Source: CALCKW01 sp033852095
GTDB taxonomy: Bacteria; Pseudomonadota; Gammaproteobacteria; CALCKW01
Length of the DNA: 64,000 nt
Direction of reading: 5' to 3'
Assembly (NCBI GenBank): GCA_033852095.1
Contig: JAWSVD010000134.1
Span: 1 to 64,000 of the forward strand
Notes under the pieces: model-generated
The model's input: only the letters and a program-made list of their open reading frames with translations
What the model was told of the DNA's origin: nothing
Database searches by the model: none
In this document: positions 1 to 7,219 of the stretch, piece by piece
How the letters are laid out: each line of letters starts with the position of its first letter
How positions within the stretch are numbered: position 1 is the stretch's first letter
Translations under genes and position numbers: made by a program

Positions 1-14
1 CAAATCACACACCC

Positions 15-178
15 AGCAACGCCGATGCGCTTTGCTTATGCCGCCTTACGGGTTGCACACGGTGATAGCCTCCACGCCGACTTTGTAGGGCAGATAAGCT
101 GCAGGCGCATCGGCGGCATGCCCAAAACCACACTCCGAGCAACGCGGATGCGCTTCGCTTATGCCGCCCTACGGGTTT
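15..178. repeat. Three copies of an interspersed GTAGGGC-GATAAGC type repeat
   Basis: Three related copies of about 35 bases are visible. Copies at 15-54 and 137-178 are direct and share the core GATGCGCTTYGCTTATGCC followed by GCCYTACGGG. The copy at 84-116 is inverted (GTAGGGCAGATAAGC, then GGCGCATCGGCGG). This resembles the small extragenic repeats that begin GTAGGGCGGATAAGC in many gammaproteobacteria. The third copy runs into the 3' end of pgeF and supplies its stop codon (169-171). Function unknown; such repeats often sit at transcript 3' ends. Confidence 0.7.
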
Positions 179-912
179 CGCTCGCCCTTGATCCAGACCA
201 AGGTGGCCATGCGCCCGGTTTGGCCGGCATCGCGGCGATAGGAGAAAAACTGCTCAGCATCACACGAGGTGCAAGCGCCGCCACCCCAGACGCCCGCCAC
301 ACCGGCGCGCTGTAATCTAAGGCGGGCAAGTGCATACAAATCCGCCATCCATTTACCGTCTTGACCCGCGCGGAAGGCCGCGGCTGCAGCCGGGTCTTCG
401 GCGACAAATGCGGTCCGCACTTCCGCGCCCACTTCAAAACAACAGGCGCCGATCGACACACCCAACCAGCACATCACCTCGCTGGCGGGTACGGGCAAGC
501 TCGCGAGGGTGTTTTCCAGCACACCAGCGCGCAGGCCACGCCAGCCCGCGTGCGCCGCAGCCACGGCTCGCCCCTCGCGGCCGGCAAACAACACGGGCAG
601 GCAATCGGCGGTTTGCACCGCCAGCACGTGATGGGGTTTATCCGTCCATACCGCGTCGCATTCTGCTTCCTGCACGGTTTCCGGGCCATACAGGCAGTCC
701 GTACCGTGCACCTGACGCAACCACAACGGCTCACCGGGAAGCGCCAACAAGGCCTGCAGCCCATCGCGGTTGTGCGACGCTTGGACATCACCGACGTAGA
801 TGCCGAGGTTATTGCTGCCGAAAGGCGCTGCGCTGGCTCCCCCTGCGCGGGTGGTCATCAGAGCACCCACCCAATCAGTCAGGGGCCAATCGGCACTCAG
901 AGCAGCGGCCAT
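169..912 (-). CDS. pgeF: PgeF / YfiH, purine-nucleoside phosphorylase-type multicopper-fold protein (laccase domain)
   Basis: A protein of 247 residues of the YfiH/PgeF (DUF152) family, known to hydrolyse mis-incorporated L-Ser forms of peptidoglycan precursors or to act on purine nucleosides. Metal-site motifs are visible: QTADCLPVLF, AAHAGWRG and the Cys pair in SIGACCFEVG. I chose the ATG at 912, whose A is shared with the rluD stop (TGATG on the minus strand), rather than the longer frame starting at 990 that would lie inside rluD. It is the second gene of the rluD-pgeF pair, which is the usual gammaproteobacterial order. The stop codon falls inside an interspersed repeat. Confidence 0.9.
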   Translation of the reverse strand: MAAALSADWPLTDWVGALMTTRAGGASAAPFGSNNLGIYVGDVQASHNRDGLQALLALPGEPLWLRQVHGTDCLYGPETVQEAECDAVWTDKPHHVLAVQTADCLPVLFAGREGRAVAAAHAGWRGLRAGVLENTLASLPVPASEVMCWLGVSIGACCFEVGAEVRTAFVAEDPAAAAAFRAGQDGKWMADLYALARLRLQRAGVAGVWGGGACTSCDAEQFFSYRRDAGQTGRMATLVWIKGERNP

Positions 913-1871
913 CAGACGTCTTGGTTGTGCTGTCTCAGCGCATCGGCGAGCTCGACGAAATCGGCGGGCAAGGGGCACTCCCAACTGCATTCTTCACCCG
1001 TGGCCGGGTGAATCAAGCTGAGGCAGCGCGCATGCAGCGCCTGGCGCGGGAAGGCACGCAGCACGGCTTGAAGGTGCTCACTGGCGCCTTTGGGGATGCG
1101 CAGCCGCCCGCCGTAGACCGTGTCACCCACCAGGGGCATTTTTTGCTGGCTGAGGTGCACCCGTATCTGGTGCGTGCGGCCGGTTTCCAATTTGACCCGC
1201 AGCCAGCTGTGCGACATGTACCGCTCTTGCACCCGATAGTGGGTGATCGCCTCGCGCCCACCGGGCCGCACCGCCATGCGCTTGCGGTCTATGCCGTGTC
1301 GGCCAATGGGCATATCGATAGTGGCACCCGCTACCGGCGAGCCCCACACCACCGTGTCGTACTCGCGGCTGACGCTGCGCTCTTGCAGCTGATCGACCAA
1401 GGATCGGTGCGCCAATGCGCTGCGCGCCACCACAAACAATCCTGTGGTGTCCTTGTCGAGGCGGTGCACGATGCCCCCACGTGGCAACGCAGCTGCATCG
1501 GCGTAGCGGTGCAGCAAGCCGTTCATCACCGTGCCGGTGGGGTTGCCCGCCGCCGGGTGCATCACCAAGTTGCTGCTCTTATTAAACACCGCGATGTGCT
1601 CGTCCTCGTACAGCGCATCGAGCTGCACCGAGGCATCGGGGTGATGCGCGTCAACGACGTTCTCCGGCATCTGGATGACCACCGTCTCGCCGCCCATGGC
1701 CTTCTCGCGCGGGCCTGGGCAGCCGCCGTTGATGGTCAATTGCCCCTCTAACAGCATTTTTTTCAGCTGATTGCGGGAGAAGTCAGGCACTGATTTGGCC
1801 AGGGCTTGGTCGTAACGCAGACCGCCGCAGGCATCATCAATGGTGTATTGCTGTTCTTTTTGTTCACTCAT
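912..1871 (-). CDS. rluD: 23S rRNA pseudouridine(1911/1915/1917) synthase RluD
   Basis: The 319-residue product has an N-terminal S4 RNA-binding domain (about residues 10-75) and an RluA-type catalytic domain with the signature HRLDKDTTGLFVVAR, where the Asp is the catalytic residue, and the later motif TGRTHQIRVH. RluD modifies helix 69 of 23S rRNA and matters for subunit assembly. The ATG at 1871 is chosen because it gives the normal family N-terminus (MSEQKEQ); an upstream in-frame extension of 7 residues has no support. Divergent from bamD and overlapping pgeF, as in Pseudomonas and Escherichia. Confidence 0.93.
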   Translation of the reverse strand: MSEQKEQQYTIDDACGGLRYDQALAKSVPDFSRNQLKKMLLEGQLTINGGCPGPREKAMGGETVVIQMPENVVDAHHPDASVQLDALYEDEHIAVFNKSSNLVMHPAAGNPTGTVMNGLLHRYADAAALPRGGIVHRLDKDTTGLFVVARSALAHRSLVDQLQERSVSREYDTVVWGSPVAGATIDMPIGRHGIDRKRMAVRPGGREAITHYRVQERYMSHSWLRVKLETGRTHQIRVHLSQQKMPLVGDTVYGGRLRIPKGASEHLQAVLRAFPRQALHARCLSLIHPATGEECSWECPLPADFVELADALRQHNQDV

Positions 1872-1940
1872 GCGCCAATTATACCTGCACATGCAGCGCT
1901 GTGGCCCGCTTCCTTGGCCTGCAAGCGATCAATCATGGGA

Positions 1941-1946
1941 TATAAT
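1941..1946 (+). promoter_or_regulatory. Candidate -10 element for bamD
   Basis: A perfect TATAAT lies in the 151-bp gap between the divergent rluD and bamD genes, 77 bases before the bamD start. No convincing -35 hexamer is seen 16-18 bases upstream, so this rests on the -10 match and position only. Confidence 0.45.
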
Positions 1947-2022
1947 CAACGCAGTAGCGGTCGAATAGACCGCAGCCTGCTCACCAAGCGCTTGCCTCAT
2001 CCGTTTCAAAGGTTTTTTGTTT

Positions 2023-2754
2023 ATGCCTGCATACCCGCTGATCATCACTGCCCTGTCCTTAAGCCTGAGTTTGGGCGGCTGCGCCGGCTTACAAGAAGCC
2101 AAACAAGCCGAGGCACAATGGGACGCAGCGCGCCTCTACGAAGAATCCCACACTGCGCTGAAACGCGGCGATGCCGCAGGTGCCGTGCGCCACCTCGAGA
2201 CACTGCAGGTGCGCTTTCCCTTGGCCGACTACGCCAAACAGGCGCAGCTGGACATCATCCTCGCCTACTACCAGCGCGAGGAATACGACTACGCGATCAC
2301 TTCCGCGGATCATTTCATCCAGCTGAACCCGCAGAGCCAGCACGCGGCCTACGCCTGGTACATGAAAGGCCGCTCCGAGCTGGCGCGCACCCGCGGCCTG
2401 CTAGACAAATACGCCCCCAAAGACCTGGCAAAAACAGACCAGCGATTGATCAACACTGCGCGCGGTTATTTTGACCAAGTCATCGCCCGCTACCCCACCA
2501 GCCCTTGGGCCGAGGCGTCCCGCGAGCAATCCCAGCTGCTCAATGAGGAGCTGGCGCAACACGAGCTGTTTGTCGCCCAGTTCTATTTTGAGCGCGGCGC
2601 CTACGTCGGCGCCACCAACCGCATCAAAGCCCTGCTGAGCAGCTTCCCCGACACCGACTTCCGCACCGAAGCACTGCAACTGCTGGTCGAGTGTTACACC
2701 GAGCAAGGGCTGAGCAAACAAGCCGAAACCATCCGCGCCCAGCTGAGCACCTGA
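2023..2754 (+). CDS. bamD: BamD, outer membrane protein assembly lipoprotein
   Basis: A lipoprotein of 243 residues with a signal peptide ending in the lipobox LGGC (lipidated Cys near residue 19), followed by tetratricopeptide-like repeats through the rest of the protein (for example HLETLQVRFPLADYAKQAQL and YAITSADHFIQLNP). BamD is the essential lipoprotein of the BAM complex, inserting barrel proteins into the outer membrane. The ATG at 2023 has AAAGG at 2008-2012 at good spacing; the TTG at 2017 is too close to it. Length is as usual for the family. Confidence 0.93.
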   Translation: MPAYPLIITALSLSLSLGGCAGLQEAKQAEAQWDAARLYEESHTALKRGDAAGAVRHLETLQVRFPLADYAKQAQLDIILAYYQREEYDYAITSADHFIQLNPQSQHAAYAWYMKGRSELARTRGLLDKYAPKDLAKTDQRLINTARGYFDQVIARYPTSPWAEASREQSQLLNEELAQHELFVAQFYFERGAYVGATNRIKALLSSFPDTDFRTEALQLLVECYTEQGLSKQAETIRAQLST

Positions 2755-3189
2755 GCAGGCGCCCTCTGCACCGCCTGATTAAACACTTGGTCATGATCTG
2801 CACTCTGTACATATAGAAGAGCGCTCTGCCCATAGCTCAGCGGGATGGGGGAGTAACACTCGGCACCGCGCTTCCGCCGACCGAAGCGCCGCCCACACAG
2901 CTGCCACGGGGGGCATCGTCTAAAGCGCAAGCTCAGATCCAGACGGCGCGGGCAAAGTCACAGCAGAGCAGTTGTGGCTTTTACGATGAGCGAAGCGGAA
3001 CCCCAGCGCCACCCGATGCCATCGACATACCCTTGACGCGGACTGCCGCCACAAACCCAACCCCCTACCAAACAGCGTTTGATCTCCAAATACCCACCCA
3101 CCAAACACCCTCTGGCACCAGCCACTGGCGCTTAGGCACTGTCTTTGCAGCATTCGGTTATTGCTGACCACAGCCCGAGTGTCATACAC
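2755..3189. other. Intergenic stretch between bamD and pilS, no gene seen
   Basis: About 435 bases without a supported gene on either strand. It holds a 10-bp palindrome AGAGCGCTCT (2818-2827) and a 7-bp inverted repeat GCGCTTC/GAAGCGC (2868-2889), neither followed by a T tract. A long antisense frame from 3564 down to 2920 is a shadow of pilS with no family resemblance. The pilS promoter must lie here, but I find no convincing -35/-10 pair. Confidence 0.5.
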
Positions 3190-4755
3190 ATGCCACAATC
3201 CATCGACATCTCCGCCCACGGCAACGACCCGTGGCTGCTGCTGCGCGCCCTGACATTGTTCCGCATGCTCTCGTGCCTGTTCTTTCTGGGCGCCCCGCTG
3301 CTGATCCCCGAACAGCCCTTTATCGCACAAGCCGATCACACGCAGCTGCTCACTATCGGGAGCCTGTACTTGCTGGCCGGCTGCAGTATGGGCCTGTTGT
3401 ACTGGCGCCGGGCCCCCAACTTGAGCACCCAAGTGTGCATCCAAGTCTATGTCGATATTGTCTTTGTCACCCTGCTGATGCACGAGCTGGGCGGGGTAGG
3501 CAGCGGTATCGGCATCTTGCTCTGCGCCAGCTTGTCCGCCACCGCCCTGCTTCGCCAAACACATCTCAGCTACTTATTTGCCGCCATCGCTACCCTCGCC
3601 GTACTGGGCCAAACCCTACTTGAGCAGCTAGAGAACCCAGCAACAATGCCGCACTACCCGCAGGCGGCCGCGCTGTGCATCGCACTGTTTGTGGTATCGG
3701 TACTGAGCGCGCACTTCAACAAACACCGCATCGCCAGCACAGCTGTCATTGTCGATCAGCAAAAGCGCCTCGCCGGCCTGCAATCACTCTCCAACGAGAT
3801 CCTGCGGCAATTTGACCACGGCTTACTCGCCGTTACAGACTCGGGGCAGATTGTGCACAGCAACCCCGCAGCCCTGCGCCTGCTCGGCTGCCACGCACCG
3901 CGCAAGAGCACCGTGCTTGAGGATATATCCCCAGCACTGTCGGTGTTCATCGCGCGCGATCTTCCGGCTGGCAGTATCAAACACGGCGAATCTGCACTCT
4001 ATGTCACCGCCAAGCACATGGCGGGTGATGTGCATCTGCTGACCTTGATGGCGCAATCCCAGCATGACGCAGAATCCCACCAGCTCAAGCTCGCCACTCT
4101 CGGCCAGTGGACGGCCAGTGTCGCCCATGAAATCAGAAACCCCCTCAGCGCCATCACTCAAGCCTCGCAGCTGCTCGATGAAAGCTCAGATCAAAGCCCT
4201 CTGCAGCGCCGCCTCGCAGACATCATCAGCCGCAACAGCCACCGCATCGACCTGATCGTGACAGACATCCTCAGCCTGGCCAAACCCTCGCGCGCACTCA
4301 CGCAACAAGCTCTCAAACCCTGGCTCGATGGTCTCGCCACGGAGCTAAGGACCATCCACGGTCTGCCGCCATCCCGCCTGAGCGTGATGGGGTCCGCCAG
4401 CATTTGCGAGAGCATCGACAAAAACAAACTGCGGCACGTCATCGAAAACCTCTGCAAAAACAGCTTGGCGCACGGTGACAGCACGGCGATAGAAATCCGC
4501 ATGGAAGTCCTGCTAGTCAAAGAAAGCACCGTAATCCGCCTCAGTGACAACGGCAGCGGCATTCCGCCGGAGTTACAGGCCCGATTGTTTGACCCCTTCT
4601 GCGCCAACGCCAGCGGCGGCACGGGGCTTGGCTTGTTTATCGCGCGCGAGATCTGCGAACAACACCACATTGAGCTATCACTCTGTGAAAGCACCACCGG
4701 CGCCGTGTTTGAACTGCGGTTTCGCCCACAAATAACCGAACAACAGGTGGCCTGA
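3190..4755 (+). CDS. pilS: PilS-like membrane sensor histidine kinase of the type IV pilus system
   Basis: A 521-residue kinase: about six hydrophobic segments in residues 20-175, a PAS-like sensor region (about 190-285), a dimerisation/phosphoacceptor domain with SVAHEIRNPLSAI (His313) and an ATPase domain with N box NLCKNSLAHG, G1 DNGSGIP, F box FDPFC and G2 GGTGLGLF. The H box and the following segment (QLLDES, RRLADII) look like PilS of Pseudomonas. Known role: phosphorylating PilR to control pilin expression. The ATG at 3190 is chosen over a TTG at 3145. It overlaps the response regulator by one base (TGATG). Confidence 0.88.
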   Translation: MPQSIDISAHGNDPWLLLRALTLFRMLSCLFFLGAPLLIPEQPFIAQADHTQLLTIGSLYLLAGCSMGLLYWRRAPNLSTQVCIQVYVDIVFVTLLMHELGGVGSGIGILLCASLSATALLRQTHLSYLFAAIATLAVLGQTLLEQLENPATMPHYPQAAALCIALFVVSVLSAHFNKHRIASTAVIVDQQKRLAGLQSLSNEILRQFDHGLLAVTDSGQIVHSNPAALRLLGCHAPRKSTVLEDISPALSVFIARDLPAGSIKHGESALYVTAKHMAGDVHLLTLMAQSQHDAESHQLKLATLGQWTASVAHEIRNPLSAITQASQLLDESSDQSPLQRRLADIISRNSHRIDLIVTDILSLAKPSRALTQQALKPWLDGLATELRTIHGLPPSRLSVMGSASICESIDKNKLRHVIENLCKNSLAHGDSTAIEIRMEVLLVKESTVIRLSDNGSGIPPELQARLFDPFCANASGGTGLGLFIAREICEQHHIELSLCESTTGAVFELRFRPQITEQQVA

Positions 4756-5312
4756 TGTTTACTGTGCTGATCCTAGAAGACGAGCCCGACATTCGCGAGC
4801 TGATCGCCATGGCACTCACCAACCGCGACGTGCAGTGCGAGCTCTGCAGCCACGTCAGTGACGCTGTCTCGGTACTCAAGCGACAAAAACCTGACTTTGT
4901 ACTCACGGACTTGAAACTGCCCGACGGCAGCGGCCTGGAGCTGCTCAAAGAATCCCGCGCCCTCTACCCTGATGTTGATGTGGCTGTCATCACCGCTTTT
5001 GCTGATACCGATTCGGCCATTGAAGCACTCAAACTGGGCGCGGTGGATTACCTCAAGAAGCCCATCAACACCACCGCCCTGCGCGCACTGGTGAAGCAGC
5101 AGCTCAACAAAGAGAGCAGTAGTGCCACTACCGCTCCGTCAACCAATACAAGTGACGCCCCACCCCCGGTCGACGCAGAGCCGCAGGAAGAGCGAGAGGC
5201 ACTGGTCGCCACCTTAGAGCAGCACCGTTGGAACAAACGCGCCGCAGCCACCGCCCTGGGCCTGAGCTACCGTCAGCTGCGCTACCGCGTCAGCAAATGG
5301 GGCCTGGATTAA
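4755..5312 (+). CDS. pilR: PilR-like response regulator lacking the sigma-54 AAA+ domain (receiver + Fis-type HTH)
   Basis: Only 185 residues, against about 445 in classical PilR. Seen: a receiver domain at residues 1-115 with Glu8/Asp9-Glu10, phosphoacceptor Asp52 (LTDLKLPDG), Thr80 and Lys102; a Ser/Thr/Pro-rich linker (about 117-145); and a Fis-type helix-turn-helix (about 150-184, RWNKRAAATALGLSYRQLRYR) that reads like the C-terminus of PilR. The central AAA+ domain with GAFTGA is absent, with no frameshift in the reading frame. In layout it resembles the short regulators RegA/PrrA/RoxR, but its kinase partner is PilS-like. It cannot by itself remodel sigma-54 holoenzyme; how it acts on the nearby sigma-54 promoter is open. 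Confidence 0.8.
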   Translation: MFTVLILEDEPDIRELIAMALTNRDVQCELCSHVSDAVSVLKRQKPDFVLTDLKLPDGSGLELLKESRALYPDVDVAVITAFADTDSAIEALKLGAVDYLKKPINTTALRALVKQQLNKESSSATTAPSTNTSDAPPPVDAEPQEEREALVATLEQHRWNKRAAATALGLSYRQLRYRVSKWGLD

Positions 5313-5347
5313 ATAAAACGCAGCAAGAAGCTATTTTTCTGACATCG

Positions 5348-5366
5348 ATTGTCAACAGTTGACAAT
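5348..5366. promoter_or_regulatory. Perfect 19-bp palindrome upstream of pilA, candidate PilR-binding site
   Basis: ATTGTCAAC and GTTGACAAT flank a single central A at 5357. The TGTC/GACA halves match the TGTC core described for PilR binding in Pseudomonas. Its centre lies about 120 bases upstream of the -12 element of the sigma-54 promoter, a typical enhancer distance. It directly follows the regulator gene. Binding is inferred, not shown. Confidence 0.6.
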
Positions 5367-5463
5367 GCCTGGCGCATTTTGGCCAGCCAAAAACCACGCA
5401 AAGCACTCGCAAACATCCCATAAGCCCTTGTTTTCATAATGTTAATAGGTGCACATATGCTCT

Positions 5464-5479
5464 TGGCACAAGCCCTGCA
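5464..5479 (+). promoter_or_regulatory. Sigma-54 promoter of pilA
   Basis: TGGCACAAGCCCTGCA has the -24 GG (5465-5466) and -12 GC (5477-5478) separated by exactly ten bases, with TGGCAC matching the consensus. It lies about 100 bases before the pilA start, as in Pseudomonas, where pilA depends on RpoN. RpoN is encoded in this window at 57716-59251. Confidence 0.8.
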
Positions 5480-5577
5480 ATGTTTCGTCCAGCGGCATTT
5501 CACAAAATCCGACACAGTCCGATACATGGGGTGTGCGAAAGCGCTGCTGTAAAAAAACTCACAAGGAAATTACTCAC

Positions 5578-6051
5578 ATGAAACAAGTACAAAAAGGTTT
5601 TACCCTCATCGAACTGATGATCGTAATCGCGATCATCGGAATCCTGGCCGCCATCGCTGTACCTCAGTATGCGCAGTACACTCGACGCGCCGAGTTCTCA
5701 GAAATTAAAATGGCTGTTTCACCAATTAAAACAGCGGTAGATGTTTGTTATCAGCGTAACAACGGACACTCCGATTGCAACTCTGCCGCCGCCGCCGGTG
5801 CTTCAGTTGCTCGTGCAGGACAGGTTAACGACAACATGCTGCTCCGTGCTGCATCTGGCTCCAAGGTAAATACTGTTGCTCTTGCAGCCGCAGGTGGCGC
5901 TCCCCAAATTACAGTTGTACCAGTGGCTCAAAACGGCCTACTTGCTGCTGACACTTACGTACTGACTGGTACCGTCGCTACTGTTGGCGGAGCAGTTGCC
6001 GTTACCACTTGGACTCCTTCCGGTGGCGGCTGTGACAACGGCTACTGCTAA
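5578..6051 (+). CDS. pilA: Major type IV pilin PilA
   Basis: A 157-residue prepilin with a short leader MKQVQKG and the classic cleavage/methylation motif GFTLIELMIVIAIIGILAA (Glu at mature position 5), then a soluble domain with four cysteines: a pair nine residues apart in the alpha-beta region (CYQRNNGHSDC) and a C-terminal pair (CDNGYC). It is processed by PilD and polymerised by PilB/PilC. The ATG at 5578 follows AAGGAA at 5562-5567. The sigma-54 promoter and the palindrome lie upstream, and a hairpin follows. It is the best-formed of three paralogues in a row, so I take it as the major pilin. Confidence 0.92.
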   Translation: MKQVQKGFTLIELMIVIAIIGILAAIAVPQYAQYTRRAEFSEIKMAVSPIKTAVDVCYQRNNGHSDCNSAAAAGASVARAGQVNDNMLLRAASGSKVNTVALAAAGGAPQITVVPVAQNGLLAADTYVLTGTVATVGGAVAVTTWTPSGGGCDNGYC

Positions 6052-6097
6052 TTTGGCAATCAGCTAAAAACCTTAGCTTAATTAAAGTTGAGGGACG

Positions 6098-6129
6098 GCG
6101 CCAAGCAAGTTTCTTTGCTTGGCGCTTTA
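6098..6129 (+). terminator. Terminator hairpin after pilA
   Basis: Stem GCGCCAAGCAA (6098-6108) pairs with TTGCTTGGCGC (6115-6125) over a six-base loop, followed by TTTAAT. The T tract is short, so some transcription may pass into the second pilin gene, whose start is 20 bases further on. Confidence 0.7.
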
Positions 6130-6148
6130 ATGCTTACAGGATTTGCTT

Positions 6149-6619
6149 ATGACCGTTTATTCAAAAGGCTTCACTCTGATAGAATTAATGATAGTTATCG
6201 CTGTCATTGGAATACTCGCGTCAATCGCTGTCCCAACGTATTCAAGCTATGTAAATCAAGCAAAATTTGGTGAGATCATTCTCAGCTCAGAACCGGCCAA
6301 AACAGCCATTGAATTGTGCCTTCAAAAAACTAATGACATTTCGGAATGTGACACCAATATAGAACTTAAGCCACATGGCTTCAACGAAGCTCGTGCAACT
6401 ACTCAGAATCTGGTTCAATCTATAGTTATTAGTTCATCTGGAATAACCAGTATCCTAATTAGTGTAACGCCTATAAATGCAACGTCTATCGGGAGTAATA
6501 TTTTACCGGCACATGATTATATTCTAGTAGGATCTGTAGGTTATCGTGGCACAGATGCATATGTCGAATCGTGGTCAAAGAGCTTAGCAAGTGGATGCAT
6601 CGACGTAGGCTATTGCTAA
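6149..6619 (+). CDS. Second type IV pilin paralogue
   Basis: A 156-residue prepilin with leader MTVYSKG and intact motif GFTLIELMIVIAVIGILAS. Four cysteines occupy the same places as in the upstream pilin (CLQKTNDISEC; C-terminal CIDVGYC), and the segment before the last pair (VESW..SLASG) also aligns, so the two genes are paralogues. The ATG at 6149 follows AGGA at 6138-6141; a TTG six bases upstream is less likely. The coding sequence is visibly richer in A and T than pilA or pilB. It could be an alternative or minor pilin; it lacks its own obvious promoter. Confidence 0.85.
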   Translation: MTVYSKGFTLIELMIVIAVIGILASIAVPTYSSYVNQAKFGEIILSSEPAKTAIELCLQKTNDISECDTNIELKPHGFNEARATTQNLVQSIVISSSGITSILISVTPINATSIGSNILPAHDYILVGSVGYRGTDAYVESWSKSLASGCIDVGYC

Positions 6620-6633
6620 CTGATGTATAGACA

Positions 6634-7107
6634 ATGACCACAAAAAGGGAATACGGAAGTTTTATAGTGAATTTGGCACTAGTTGTAACTATTGTAGCAA
6701 TACTAGGGGCAATCACGGCACCGTCTTTCAAACATAAGAACAAGAAAGATAGATTCCGGGAAATATCCGATATTGCCAGGCCCATCACCGCCGCAGTTGA
6801 TAAATGCCTTGGCCTTGAACGAGTTGTCGAAACTTGCGATTCTCTGGATAAGCTCCACCGCTACGGATATTCAGCTACAGCAGTTGAGATTTCATCACAA
6901 GTCGATAGCGTCGTACTTATAGTAGAAAACAGCCAGTACAAACTGACGTTAGTTCCTCCTGAAGAGAACTCTTCCTCTCCATTTATTGAAGTCTTGCATA
7001 CCTACAGAAAAGTCGCCGATATTGTCGATAGAAACGGTCGACCGGTGATTGAAGAATGGACGACCGACCCCAAGAGCGGCTGCATGATCGCGGGCCTCTG
7101 CCAGTAA
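6634..7107 (+). CDS. Third pilin paralogue with degenerate prepilin motif
   Basis: A 157-residue protein lying 14 bases after the second pilin. Its N-terminus YGSFIVNLALVVTIVAILGA aligns column by column with the other pilins, but the residue after the cleavage Gly is Ser, and the mature position 5 Glu is Asn. The helix-breaking Pro is kept (TAPSF). The four cysteines match the other two genes (CLGLERVVETC; CMIAGLC), as does a Trp before the last pair. Known: Glu5 is needed for normal subunit assembly, though some minor pilins and GspK-like subunits lack it. It may be a tip or minor subunit, or a decaying duplicate. Base use is AT-rich. Confidence 0.72.
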   Translation: MTTKREYGSFIVNLALVVTIVAILGAITAPSFKHKNKKDRFREISDIARPITAAVDKCLGLERVVETCDSLDKLHRYGYSATAVEISSQVDSVVLIVENSQYKLTLVPPEENSSSPFIEVLHTYRKVADIVDRNGRPVIEEWTTDPKSGCMIAGLCQ

Positions 7108-7219
7108 ACTGCATCAATTAAAGCCATCTCTGCCTGACACTTCCCCAAGCTTTTCAAACACGGCATGAATCCTGATTACTTTTATGCGTTATTACCGATT
7201 AACGCAAAGTGAATTCATC

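Noticed and set aside
330..1751. Long plus-strand frame of 473 codons
   Set aside because: It is antisense to pgeF and rluD, whose protein families are certain; composition explains the open frame.
2829..2900. tRNA-like start (CCCATAGCTCAGCGGGA)
   Set aside because: The first bases resemble a tRNA D arm, but there is no matching acceptor stem, no GGTTCGAAT T arm and no plausible anticodon stem.
2920..3564. Minus-strand frame of 214 codons over the pilS start
   Set aside because: Low-complexity, no recognisable family, overlaps the well-supported pilS gene.
4755..5312. Assigning the short regulator to the RegA/PrrA/RoxR family
   Set aside because: Size and layout fit, but the HTH sequence, the kinase partner with a PilS H box and the position before pilA favour a shortened PilR.
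5361..5390. Sigma-70 promoter using TTGACA at 5360-5365
   Set aside because: The hexamer is part of the palindrome and no -10 element occurs at 16-18 bases.
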